NCBI GenBank assembly: GCA_017643385.1
Contig: JAEPNN010000001.1
Location: 310,001-374,000, forward strand
Direction of reading: 5' to 3'
Length of the DNA: 64,000 bases
From: Dinoroseobacter sp.
GTDB taxonomy: Bacteria; Pseudomonadota; Alphaproteobacteria; Rhodobacterales; Rhodobacteraceae
Below are positions 27,126-35,187 of the stretch, in pieces. The stretch's first letter is position 1; every line of letters starts with the position of its first letter. A program made the translations under genes and the position numbers. The notes beneath the pieces are model-generated. The model saw only the letters and a program-made list of their open reading frames with translations. It ran no database searches and was not told the origin of the DNA.

Positions 27126-27923
27126 ATGAAACGCTGGCTTCCCTTCATAAAAAACGATCCGACAGTTGCGGTGATCCGTCTTTCTGGCGTCATTGCCTCT
27201 GGAAGTCGCGGCACGTTGAACGACGCTGCTTTAGCCGGGCTGATTGAGCGGGCCTTTGCCCGCGGCAAGCCACAAGCAGTTGCTTTGCTCTTGAATTCCC
27301 CTGGTGGATCACCTGTCCAATCCTCCTTGATCGCTGCGCGGATCAGACGGTTGGCGACGGAAAAGAGTATACCTGTTGTGGCCTTTGTCGAAGATGTAGC
27401 GGCCTCTGGTGGCTATTGGCTGGCGTGCGCTGCTGACGAGATTTTCGTAGATGAAAGCTCAATCGTCGGTTCGATTGGCGTGATCTCATCGAGCTTTGGG
27501 TTTCATGAGTTGATGCAGCGACAAGGTATCGAACGACGCGTTCATACGGCTGGCAAAGACAAATCGATGCTGGATCCGTTCCGGCCGGAGCGTGAAGAGG
27601 ATGTAGAGCGACTAAAGTATCTGCAGAAACAGATCCATGACGCCTTTATTGCGCATGTAAAGTCCCGTCGGGGCGCTCGGTTGCCAGAAGATCAGGACCT
27701 GTTCACAGGAGAGATCTGGGTTGGACAGAAGGCGATAGAGTCAGGGCTTGCCGATGGGATCGGACACCTCGTCCCAAAGATGAAATCCAAGTTTGGCGAC
27801 AAAGTTAAGTTCCGCGTCTATGGACAGCGCAGATCGCTGCTCAATCGTATCGGCGCACAGATTTTTAGTGGTGTTGTATCCCAGATAGAAGATCGTGCGC
27901 TCTGGGCGCGCTTTGGACTTTGA
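27126..27923 (+). CDS. S49 family serine peptidase (SppA/SohB-like)
   Basis: A 265-residue short SppA-type peptidase. Characteristic segments: LLNSPGGSPVQSSLIAARIR near 59-78, DVAASGGYWLACAADEIF near 95-112 with the nucleophile serine, SIVGSIGVISSSFGF near 118, and the general-base lysine region GKDKSMLDPF near 147. It lacks the N-terminal repeat of E. coli SppA. There is only weak evidence for a signal anchor, so membrane attachment is unclear. The ATG at 27126 is the first sensible in-frame start; the longer frame overlaps glpK. The 60-residue gene begins 6 nt later. Confidence 0.88.
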   Translation: MKRWLPFIKNDPTVAVIRLSGVIASGSRGTLNDAALAGLIERAFARGKPQAVALLLNSPGGSPVQSSLIAARIRRLATEKSIPVVAFVEDVAASGGYWLACAADEIFVDESSIVGSIGVISSSFGFHELMQRQGIERRVHTAGKDKSMLDPFRPEREEDVERLKYLQKQIHDAFIAHVKSRRGARLPEDQDLFTGEIWVGQKAIESGLADGIGHLVPKMKSKFGDKVKFRVYGQRRSLLNRIGAQIFSGVVSQIEDRALWARFGL

Positions 27924-27929
27924 CCGCTC

Positions 27930-28112
27930 ATGCTGGTCAAGATCGTTACTTTTTTCCTGATTGGCATGATGGTGCTTGCCATGTTTGGGCGCCTTCGAGT
28001 CCCTGGAGTTGGCAAAGTGGCGCTGCAAAAACCAAAGCGATGCGAGAAGTGCAAACGCTTCCTTTTCAACAATGACCCATGCCCCTGTGAAGGGGGCGAA
28101 CGAAAAAGGTAA
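27930..28112 (+). CDS. Small membrane protein with C-terminal cysteine motif
   Basis: A 60-residue protein with one N-terminal membrane helix (VKIVTFFLIGMMVLAMFG) and a basic, cysteine-rich tail: KRCEKCKRFLF, then CPCEGGERKR. The CxxC plus CxC arrangement could bind a zinc ion or cluster, or be a zinc-ribbon remnant. It sits 6 nt after the S49 peptidase and 3 nt before the exchanger gene, so it is clearly in that operon. No function is known to me. Confidence 0.75.
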   Translation: MLVKIVTFFLIGMMVLAMFGRLRVPGVGKVALQKPKRCEKCKRFLFNNDPCPCEGGERKR

Positions 28113-28115
28113 AGT

Positions 28116-29096
28116 ATGCCGCTCCTCGATCTAGCAATGGTAATTTTGGGTCTGATCATCCTGCTCGCGGCGGGTGATTTTCTGGTCAAAGGGGCCGTCA
28201 ATCTAGCGCTCCGGCTGGGTATCCCAGCATTTATCGTCAGTCTGACGGTTGTCGCGTTCGGAACTTCCGCACCTGAATTGCTGATTTCGGTCAAAGCGGT
28301 TCTGGAAGATGCGCCGGGTATCGCTTTGGGCAATGTTGTGGGCTCAAATATCGCCAATGTACTGATGGTGCTTGGTGTGCCCGCGCTATTTTTTGGGCTT
28401 CAGACCGCTGACTGCGACACGAAACGTAGCTATCAGCAGATGATCGCCGCGACGGTATTGTTCATTGTCGTATGCTTTCTTGGGCCGATTACTTGGATGC
28501 ACGGGCTGGTGCTTCTCGCAGCTTTGTTCTGGATGCTTTGGGACGCAACAAGCGAAGCGCGCGCCCACAAGCGTGCCAACACCGCCACCGATGCAGCATC
28601 TGAAGACGTGCAAGATGACGAAGAAGAGGTCGAAGGGGCGGACCCTGATCTGCCTTGGACCAAAATCCTGCTTTACCTAGCTCTCGGGTTGATCGGTCTG
28701 CCATTCGGGGCGGACCTGCTTCTGGATGGTGCAGTGAATATTGCGCGCGCAATGGGTATGAGTGAAGCCATTATCGGGCTAACGCTTGTGGCCTTTGGGA
28801 CCTCGCTGCCAGAGCTCGCAGCGGTGACCGCGGCGGCCTACCGCGGCCATGGCGATGTTGCACTTGGCAACGTGTTTGGTTCCAACATGTTTAACTTGCT
28901 TGCAATCATTGGCACTGCCGCTCTGTTTGGCGATATGCGCGTTCCGAGTGAAATATTAAATTTTGATATCTGGATGATGACAGCGGTCACCTTGGTTATT
29001 GCGCCAATCGTTTATATGCGTCTGAATATTGGACGCGTGTTGGGTGCGGTATTGACGGTTGCTTATGCGGTCTATGTGGTTGTCCTTCTCACCTAG
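28116..29096 (+). CDS. Calcium/sodium antiporter, CaCA family (YrbG-like)
   Basis: Inner-membrane cation exchanger of 326 residues with two inverted five-helix halves. The two alpha repeats are clear: TVVAFGTSAPELLISVKAVL near 46 with GNVVGSNIANVLMVLG, and TLVAFGTSLPELAAVTAAAY near 227 with GNVFGSNMFNLLAIIG. An acidic loop (EDVQDDEEEVEGADPD) separates the halves at about 170-185. It exchanges Ca2+ for Na+ or K+. It is operonic with the S49 peptidase and small membrane protein upstream and the SDR downstream. Confidence 0.93.
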   Translation: MPLLDLAMVILGLIILLAAGDFLVKGAVNLALRLGIPAFIVSLTVVAFGTSAPELLISVKAVLEDAPGIALGNVVGSNIANVLMVLGVPALFFGLQTADCDTKRSYQQMIAATVLFIVVCFLGPITWMHGLVLLAALFWMLWDATSEARAHKRANTATDAASEDVQDDEEEVEGADPDLPWTKILLYLALGLIGLPFGADLLLDGAVNIARAMGMSEAIIGLTLVAFGTSLPELAAVTAAAYRGHGDVALGNVFGSNMFNLLAIIGTAALFGDMRVPSEILNFDIWMMTAVTLVIAPIVYMRLNIGRVLGAVLTVAYAVYVVVLLT

Positions 29097-29109
29097 ACGG
29101 AGCGACAGT

Positions 29110-29904
29110 ATGGACCAAACCTACGACAAAGGCGCTGCATTGGTCACAGGTGCTGCAAAGCGTTTGGGGCGCGCAATGGCATTATGTTTAGCCGAGCGCG
29201 GTTATGACATCGCAGTACACTATTCTGGGTCGCAAGAAGATGCCGAGCATACTGCGGAGGCGTGTAGAAAGTTTGGCGTGAAGGCGAAAACCTTCAAAGC
29301 AGATCTGCTGAGTGTAGATGAAACAGCGGGACTTGTTCCTACGGCAACCGAGGCTTTGGGGCCGCTCTCGATCCTCATTAACAATGCGTCGATCTTCGAG
29401 TATGACACACTTGAAAGCGCGACCCAAAAAAGTTGGGAACGCCATATCGACTCAAATTTACGCGCTCCTCTTTTCTTGACTCAAGCCTTCGCTGCGCAGA
29501 TCCCGGAAGCGAATTGCGATGATAATGGCGAACCCCTTGCGCATGGTCTGGTGATCAACATGGTCGATCAGCGGGTCAGAAAACTCACGCCGGAGTTCAT
29601 GACGTACACCATCGCCAAAATGGGTTTATGGGCGTTCACGCAGACAGCGGCCCGAGCCTTGGCTCCACGAATTCGCGTTAATGCGATCGGGCCGGGGCCC
29701 ACGATGCAAGGTGCGCGCCAAACTGCGGAGCACTTCGCGGCGCAGCGTAGCGGCACCGTTTTGGAGCGCGGGAGTAGCCCGAAAGGAATCGTTCAGGCAA
29801 TGAATTACTTCATCGATGCAGATGACGTGACAGGCCAACTTCTATGCGTAGATGGGGGGCAACATTTGGCTTGGCAGACCCCGGACATCCAAGGTGTAGA
29901 GTAG
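29110..29904 (+). CDS. SDR oxidoreductase resembling pteridine/dihydromonapterin reductase
   Basis: A 264-residue short-chain dehydrogenase. The cofactor loop TGAAKRLGRAMAL (residues 11-23) with a basic residue after Ala, and NNASIFE, fit NADPH-dependent pteridine reductases (PTR1/FolM). The catalytic serine of classical SDRs is replaced by aspartate (INMVDQRVRKL) ahead of YTIAK, as in PTR1, and VNAIGPGPT is conserved. It may reduce dihydropterin or dihydrofolate derivatives; the substrate is inference. The ATG at 29110 has GGAGCG upstream; the longer ORF overlaps the antiporter. Confidence 0.82.
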   Translation: MDQTYDKGAALVTGAAKRLGRAMALCLAERGYDIAVHYSGSQEDAEHTAEACRKFGVKAKTFKADLLSVDETAGLVPTATEALGPLSILINNASIFEYDTLESATQKSWERHIDSNLRAPLFLTQAFAAQIPEANCDDNGEPLAHGLVINMVDQRVRKLTPEFMTYTIAKMGLWAFTQTAARALAPRIRVNAIGPGPTMQGARQTAEHFAAQRSGTVLERGSSPKGIVQAMNYFIDADDVTGQLLCVDGGQHLAWQTPDIQGVE

Positions 29905-30192
29905 ATTGAACGCGTCGTGGCTGTGCAATTGTCCACTTTGCGTAGTTTCATCGCGAAATTGAAAGAATTCTGACTGAAATATCAGTAGCTTATCGTTAGA
30001 ACATAAATAAAGTAAATAATATCATTACTTTAGATAGCTGCTTAAAAAAGTGGCAATCTAGAGAAACTAGTAGGTTTACTAAGGTTTTGGGCTCGAATTG
30101 AAATTTTACCCACGGACTTATCCCCAGATTTTGGGGAAACCTTCTTGCTTGAAAAACTTGCCAAAGCAGAGCTAGCAACACAGATTCGCATA
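29905..30192. other. AT-rich spacer before uvrC
   Basis: About 290 bp, noticeably more AT-rich than its surroundings. It holds two small hairpins: ACTGA-AATA-TCAGT at 29973-29986 and CCCCA-GATTT-TGGGG at 30122-30136. No coding frame with support and no LexA-type GAAC/GTTC pair was found. It probably contains the uvrC promoter; an unannotated RNA cannot be excluded. Confidence 0.5.
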
Positions 30193-32067
30193 ATGACTGA
30201 TGAGCAACATTCGCATTCTGTTACCCAAACGGGCCATGCAGTAATTCAGTCTTACATGAAAACAATTGATGGCAGCCCCGGCGTGTACCGTATGCTGGAC
30301 GCTGAAAACCGGGTTCTTTACGTTGGGAAAGCTCGAAACCTCAAGGCACGGGTTTCAAACTACGCGCGTCCCACTGGGCATTCGGCTCGTATTGATCGCA
30401 TGATCCGCGACACCGCCTCTATGATGTTTCTGACCACGCGTACCGAGACAGAGGCGCTCTTGCTTGAGCAAAATCTGATCAAGCAGTTGAAGCCGCGCTA
30501 CAATGTGCTTCTGCGCGATGACAAAAGCTTTCCAAATATTCTGGTCAGCGCCGAGCACGGCTTCCCGCAGATCAAAAAACATCGTGGTGCTAAAAAAGAG
30601 AAGGGCAAGTACTACGGGCCGTTTGCCAGCGCAGGATCGGTCAACCGAACGCTCAACCAGCTTCAGAAGGTGTTTTTACTCCGCAATTGCTCTGACGCGA
30701 TGTTTGAAAGTCGAACGCGTCCGTGCTTGCTGTACCAGATTAAGCGCTGCAGTGCGCCTTGCGTCGGCAAGATAAGCGAAACGGATTATGCAGAGCTTGT
30801 GCGTGACGCTGAACGCTTCTTGTCGGGCAAATCCACTAAGGTTCAGGGCAATCTGGCTGAGCAAATGGCAGCAGCCTCGGAGGCTTTGGAATTTGAACGC
30901 GCCGCCAGCCTGCGAGATCGCATCAAAGCACTGACACAAGTGCAAACTACGCAAGGTATCAATCCGCAGGGCGTCACTGAAGCCGACGTGATCGCGCTGC
31001 ATTTGGAAAAGGGACAAGCCTGCGTTCAGGTCTTCTTTATTCGCGCAAACCAAAATTGGGGAAACCGCGACTATTACCCGCGCACTGGATCGGGTGCGGA
31101 AACGGCGGAAATCCTCGAAGCTTTCATTGGCCAGTTTTACAGCGACCGTGACCCGCCGAGGCAGGTTTTGCTGTCACACCCGATCGAAGACGTCGACCTT
31201 ATGGCTCAGGCCTTGACGGAAAAGCATGGTCGAAAGGTAACGGTTGCCGTGCCGTTACGCGGCGAAAAGGCTGAACTGGTCTCTGGGGCTGCGCGCAATG
31301 CACGCGAAAGTCTTGCACGCAAGATGAGCGAGAGCGCCACCCAATCAAAGCTACTGGCTGGTATCGCAGACGCCTTTGATCTCGATGCTGCTCCAAACCG
31401 AATCGAGGTCTATGACAATTCGCATATCCAAGGCACCAATGCTGTAGGGGGTATGATCGTTGCCGGACCCGAGGGGTTCCTGAAGAGCCAGTATCGAAAA
31501 TTTAACATCAAGGGGGAAGACATCACGCCGGGCGACGACTTTGGCATGATGAAAGAGGTTCTGGAGCGACGATTTAAACGCCTGTTGAAGGAAGACCCAG
31601 ACCGAAAGACCGAAGCTTGGCCCGACCTCCTGTTGATCGATGGTGGTGCAGGTCAAGTAAGTGCGGTTGCTGAAATTCTCGGAGATCTTGGTGTTGAGGA
31701 CGTCCCATTTGTCGGCGTCGCCAAAGGCGTAGACAGGGATCATGGCAAGGAAGAGTTTTACCGCCCCGGTCAGCCAGTTTTCGCCCTAAAACACAACGAT
31801 CCGGTTTTATATTTCGTTCAGCGGTTGCGGGATGAAGCTCACCGCTTTGCGATTGGCACGCACCGTGCGAAACGAGCTAAATCCATAGGGGCCACACCGC
31901 TGGATGATATCCCTGGCGTAGGTGCCACGCGTAAGCGCGCGCTGCTGGCGCATTTCGGAAGTGCAAAAGCTGTCAGTCGCGCGCATCTGGAAGATCTGAA
32001 AGCTGTCAGTGGTATTTCGGAAGCATTGGCAGAGAAGGTCTATGACTTCTTCAATGAACGCGGCTAA
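30193..32067 (+). CDS. uvrC: Excinuclease ABC subunit C
   Basis: Makes the dual incisions in nucleotide excision repair with UvrA and UvrB. 624 residues from ATG 30193. Order: GIY-YIG nuclease domain ([20 protein letters not shown], about 29-50), Cys-containing linker with [19 protein letters not shown] near 177, UvrB-binding UVR motif (about 220-255), the RNase-H-like second nuclease domain ([19 protein letters not shown] and [12 protein letters not shown]), and C-terminal helix-hairpin-helix ([18 protein letters not shown]). An in-frame start at 30145 adds 16 residues without a better ribosome site. First gene of uvrC-pgsA-moaD-moaE. Confidence 0.95.
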   Translation: MTDEQHSHSVTQTGHAVIQSYMKTIDGSPGVYRMLDAENRVLYVGKARNLKARVSNYARPTGHSARIDRMIRDTASMMFLTTRTETEALLLEQNLIKQLKPRYNVLLRDDKSFPNILVSAEHGFPQIKKHRGAKKEKGKYYGPFASAGSVNRTLNQLQKVFLLRNCSDAMFESRTRPCLLYQIKRCSAPCVGKISETDYAELVRDAERFLSGKSTKVQGNLAEQMAAASEALEFERAASLRDRIKALTQVQTTQGINPQGVTEADVIALHLEKGQACVQVFFIRANQNWGNRDYYPRTGSGAETAEILEAFIGQFYSDRDPPRQVLLSHPIEDVDLMAQALTEKHGRKVTVAVPLRGEKAELVSGAARNARESLARKMSESATQSKLLAGIADAFDLDAAPNRIEVYDNSHIQGTNAVGGMIVAGPEGFLKSQYRKFNIKGEDITPGDDFGMMKEVLERRFKRLLKEDPDRKTEAWPDLLLIDGGAGQVSAVAEILGDLGVEDVPFVGVAKGVDRDHGKEEFYRPGQPVFALKHNDPVLYFVQRLRDEAHRFAIGTHRAKRAKSIGATPLDDIPGVGATRKRALLAHFGSAKAVSRAHLEDLKAVSGISEALAEKVYDFFNERG

Positions 32068-32110
32068 GCAGCCCCTTTTCCCGATTTGCGGCAGAGGTTA
32101 GAAGCAAAGT

Positions 32111-32695
32111 ATGATTTGGACTTTGCCCAACATTCTGACGATTCTGCGACTGCTCGCGGCACTTGGTGTAGCGATCATGTTCCTTTATTTCGAACGGCCG
32201 TGGGCAGACATCTATGCGCTTGTTCTGTTCATAGGTGCTGCTGTGACCGATTTTGTGGATGGCTACATTGCGCGGGCCTGGAGACAGGAAAGTCGCTTCG
32301 GCGCTATGCTTGACCCGATTGCCGACAAGGTCATGGTTGTTATCGCGTTATTTGTAATTACTGGGTATTCCGGGATGAACCCGTGGATTATCTTGCCGGC
32401 CGTTATGATCTTGTTCCGCGAGGTTTTCGTAAGCGGGTTGCGAGAATTTCTTGGATCAGATTCCAGCAAGCTCGCGGTCACCAAACTGGCCAAGTGGAAG
32501 ACGACGCTGCAGATGACCGCCATCGCAGTCCTGTTTGCGGGCATGGGGATTGAACGGATGGATTGGTGGGAAACGCTTGCCAATCTCGTGTTTTGGTTTG
32601 GTGTTGGCCTGCTTTGGGTCGCCGGCGCTTTGACCCTGATCACTGGCGCTGACTATTTCGCCAAGTCTCTGCCCTACCTGCGAGCCCCTAAATGA
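32111..32695 (+). CDS. pgsA: CDP-diacylglycerol-glycerol-3-phosphate 3-phosphatidyltransferase
   Basis: Inner-membrane enzyme making phosphatidylglycerophosphate from CDP-diacylglycerol and glycerol-3-phosphate, the committed step to phosphatidylglycerol. 194 residues with several membrane helices. The CDP-alcohol phosphotransferase motif is intact: TDFVDGYIAR followed by GAMLDPIADK. The N-terminus MIWTLPNILTILRLLAA is typical of PgsA. moaD starts in a 4-nt overlap with its stop (32692-32695). Confidence 0.95.
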   Translation: MIWTLPNILTILRLLAALGVAIMFLYFERPWADIYALVLFIGAAVTDFVDGYIARAWRQESRFGAMLDPIADKVMVVIALFVITGYSGMNPWIILPAVMILFREVFVSGLREFLGSDSSKLAVTKLAKWKTTLQMTAIAVLFAGMGIERMDWWETLANLVFWFGVGLLWVAGALTLITGADYFAKSLPYLRAPK

Positions 32696-32943
32696 AACTG
32701 GATGTGCTCTATTTCGCGTGGCTCCGTGAGCGGATCGGACTTGGGCAGGAGTGCGTCGAAACCAATGCTGAAACCGTATCTGATCTTGTCGAAGAGCTAC
32801 GTGCGCGGGAAGATCGCTACGACCTGGCTTTTTCCGATTTGGCCTCTGTCCGCGTCGCCGTAGATCAAGAGCTAACGTCATTCGATGCCCCGCTTAGCGA
32901 TGCCCGTGAAGTTGCCTTCTTTCCACCAATGACCGGTGGCTAG
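32692..32943 (+). CDS. moaD: Molybdopterin synthase small subunit MoaD
   Basis: Ubiquitin-like sulfur carrier of molybdopterin synthase; its C-terminal glycine is thiocarboxylated and donates sulfur to precursor Z in the MoaE active site. 83 residues ending in the required Gly-Gly (PPMTGG). LYFAWLRERIG at the start and VAFFPPMTGG at the end are diagnostic. It overlaps pgsA by 4 nt and moaE by 8 nt. Confidence 0.95.
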   Translation: MKLDVLYFAWLRERIGLGQECVETNAETVSDLVEELRAREDRYDLAFSDLASVRVAVDQELTSFDAPLSDAREVAFFPPMTGG

Positions 32944-33388
32944 TTTGCCAAAGCTTCGCGTTCAGACCGAGGAATTCGATGCCGGAGGCGAGCTGAACCT
33001 TTTTACGCAATCCCAGTTTGGCATGGGCGCAGTTGTCAGTTTCTCCGGTATTGTAAGAGATGTCACAGGCGGGCTTCAGTCGCTCGAGATAGAGCATTAT
33101 CCGGGCATGACCGAACGCGCGATTGAATCTATTCTGGCAGAAGCTGTCTCAAGGTGGGACCTTGGCGATGCACTGGTTATTCATCGCTACGGAAGTATCC
33201 CTGTGGGCGCCCCAATCATGATGGTTGCGACCGCAGCTCCCCATCGTTCCGATGCTTTTCAAGCGGCAGAGTTTCTAATGGACTACCTCAAATCGCGGGC
33301 GCCATTTTGGAAGAAAGAAGTGACCCGACAGGGTGCTGATTGGGTTGCTGCGCAAGACCATGATGAAGACGCATTAAAGCGTTGGTAG
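32936..33388 (+). CDS. moaE: Molybdopterin synthase catalytic subunit MoaE
   Basis: Large subunit of molybdopterin synthase, converting cyclic pyranopterin monophosphate to molybdopterin with MoaD thiocarboxylate. 150 residues from a GTG at 32936 inside the 3' end of moaD. Conserved: VVSFSGIVRD near 34, LEIEHYPGMTERAI near 50, PHRSDAF near 102 and the catalytic lysine region YLKSRAPFWKKE near 117. A TTG at 32945 is an alternative start. It ends 1 bp from the convergent DAO-type gene. Confidence 0.95.
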   Translation: MASLPKLRVQTEEFDAGGELNLFTQSQFGMGAVVSFSGIVRDVTGGLQSLEIEHYPGMTERAIESILAEAVSRWDLGDALVIHRYGSIPVGAPIMMVATAAPHRSDAFQAAEFLMDYLKSRAPFWKKEVTRQGADWVAAQDHDEDALKRW

Positions 33389-33389
33389 G

Positions 33390-34433
33390 CTAAAGGCTGG
33401 CCTCTACCTTGAACTCCGCCGGGATTGTATCGCGTCCCTCAAGGGCAAGATCTACCATGACCTCGGCCACCTTGGGTGCCATTCCAAAGCCGATTTTAAA
33501 ACCACCGTTGGCGATTAAGCGTTCCTCGCGCAAGGGATGATGACCTAACATGGGTGCGCGCGATTTGGCACGCGGGCGTATTCCGGCCCAACGATCGATT
33601 ACCGGGGACTCGGCAAGCGCTGGACACAAGCGGCGCGCCTTCTCGATGAGATCTTCCAGTTGATGATCGGTATCTTGATCGTTGTCGTAGTCCCGTTCTG
33701 ACGTCGATCCGATGGCCGTCGTTCCATTGCGGTGCGGGATGATGTGAAGACCGTCTAGGAATAACTGTGGCTTTCCAGCGGCATTGAACTGAAATGCAGC
33801 CGCCTGTCCTTTCACGCCATTTCCGACTTGTTTGCCAAAAGCGTTTGACAGTTCGCGAAGCCCTGCCTCTCCGGTCGCTTCTATCACGATGCCTTCCGGT
33901 TCAACGTCACCCTCAATGATCTCGGCCCCGCCCAAGCGTAGCGCGTGTGCCAAAGACCGAATGGAAAGCCTGGGGTGTAGAAGCGCCGAAAGCGTATCGT
34001 GGATCAGAAGACCCGTTGCTGATAGTGGCGCCCAATCGGTGAACTCTGCCTGTGAAACCACACGCCACGCGGCAGCCCCTTGCCACAAGGAAACGGCGCT
34101 TTCTGCACGGGCATTTGCGAGCTCGAGCCCGCGTTCATCTTGAATGATTTGGATGCGCCCGCTTCGGGCATATCCAGGATCAAGTCCGGAGGCTCTGCTA
34201 ACGCTTTGCCAAAAACTCTCCGCTAGGATCAGGCTTTCAAACTGGAACTGCTTTTTTGAGTTCCAGTTTTCGGGTGTATGGGGAGCGAGTGCACCAACCA
34301 AGCCACCGCTTGAACCTGCACCGATTGACTGGGCCTCAATGACCTTCACGCGCGCCCCGCGCTGATGCGCGACCCAGGCAATGGATAGTCCAAAAATACC
34401 AGCGCCCAGAACGGTGATATCCGCAATTGCCAA
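33390..34433 (-). CDS. FAD-dependent amine oxidase (DAO family), MnmC oxidase-domain-like
   Basis: A 347-residue flavoprotein with FAD fold ITVLGAGIFGLSIAWVA at 6-22, followed by GAGSSGGLVGALAPHTPENW, and a C-terminal GIRPRAKSRAPMLGHHP and ANGGFKIGFGMAPKVAEV. It is of the DadA/glycine-oxidase type. E. coli MnmC fuses such a domain, which oxidises cmnm5U34 side chains, to an MnmD methyltransferase; here the methyltransferase is encoded divergently next door, start to start. I infer it may be the oxidase half, but glycine oxidase or ThiO activity is an alternative. Confidence 0.75.
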   Translation of the reverse strand: MAIADITVLGAGIFGLSIAWVAHQRGARVKVIEAQSIGAGSSGGLVGALAPHTPENWNSKKQFQFESLILAESFWQSVSRASGLDPGYARSGRIQIIQDERGLELANARAESAVSLWQGAAAWRVVSQAEFTDWAPLSATGLLIHDTLSALLHPRLSIRSLAHALRLGGAEIIEGDVEPEGIVIEATGEAGLRELSNAFGKQVGNGVKGQAAAFQFNAAGKPQLFLDGLHIIPHRNGTTAIGSTSERDYDNDQDTDHQLEDLIEKARRLCPALAESPVIDRWAGIRPRAKSRAPMLGHHPLREERLIANGGFKIGFGMAPKVAEVMVDLALEGRDTIPAEFKVEASL

Positions 34434-34485
34434 TCTTCTATTCCCCGCTCAGGATACGCGCCGATCAGACAGGGGCTTACGCCAT

Positions 34486-35172
34486 ATGCAAGGAACAGAC
34501 CAGCAATCCGAGCTGGATTGGAAAGATGGGGTGCCTATCGCACGCCGCTTCGATGACCCATACTTTTCCTTGCAGGACGGTTTCGCAGAGACTCAGCATG
34601 TGTTTCTCGCGGGTAACGAGTTGCCGCACCGCTTCCGCGACGGGTTTCAGATTGCTGAGCTTGGGTTCGGGACAGGTTTGAATTTACTGGCAAGTTGTTC
34701 GGCGTGGTTGGAAATCGGTGTGCCGGGTCGCTTAAATTATTCGAGTTTTGAGGCTTTTCCCATCTCGAAAGAAGAGATGGCAGACGCGCTTACCGCTTTT
34801 CCGCAATTGTCTGAAATCGCGAATAATCTTGTTAACCATTGGTCACCTGAAAGCGCTCGGTTCACACTGATGGGGTGCGTTGATGTGGAAATCATTATGG
34901 GCGACGCCCGTGAAACTCTACTGAATTGGCGCAGCCTTGCGGATGCTTGGTTTCTGGATGGATTTTCGCCTGCGAAGAACCCTGAACTTTGGGAGCCGGA
35001 GCTGATGCATTTGGTCGGCGCCCGGACACATCCTAAGGGTACATTTGCCACCTACACCGCCGCTGGCCATGTTCGGCGCGCATTGGGTGCCGCGGGCTTC
35101 GACGTGACCCGTAAACCTGGCTTCGGACGCAAGCGTCACATGAGCGTTGGTATACTGAAGCCAATCGAGTAG
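34486..35172 (+). CDS. mnmD: tRNA mnm5(s2)U34 methyltransferase MnmD
   Basis: SAM-dependent methyltransferase that completes the mnm5 side chain at U34 of certain tRNAs. 228 residues, equal to the N-terminal domain of E. coli MnmC. Evidence: DDPYFSLQDGFAETQHVFL near 24, SAM loop IAELGFGTGLNLLAS near 56, and the family motif AWFLDGFSPAKNPELWE near 150. The start at 34486 has AGGGG upstream; the longer frame overlaps the divergent gene. It converges with slt; the two stop codons are 5 nt apart. Confidence 0.9.
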   Translation: MQGTDQQSELDWKDGVPIARRFDDPYFSLQDGFAETQHVFLAGNELPHRFRDGFQIAELGFGTGLNLLASCSAWLEIGVPGRLNYSSFEAFPISKEEMADALTAFPQLSEIANNLVNHWSPESARFTLMGCVDVEIIMGDARETLLNWRSLADAWFLDGFSPAKNPELWEPELMHLVGARTHPKGTFATYTAAGHVRRALGAAGFDVTRKPGFGRKRHMSVGILKPIE

Positions 35173-35187
35173 GGCGATTACCGCCCT
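35171..35187. terminator. Candidate bidirectional hairpin between mnmD and slt
   Basis: AGGGCG-ATTAC-CGCCCT, a 6-bp stem covering parts of both convergent stop codons. Only short T tracts flank it, so its role as a terminator is uncertain. Confidence 0.35.

Noticed and set aside
29905-30192. LexA (SOS) box upstream of uvrC
   Set aside because: A single GAAC half site occurs, but no second half at the required 7-bp spacing.
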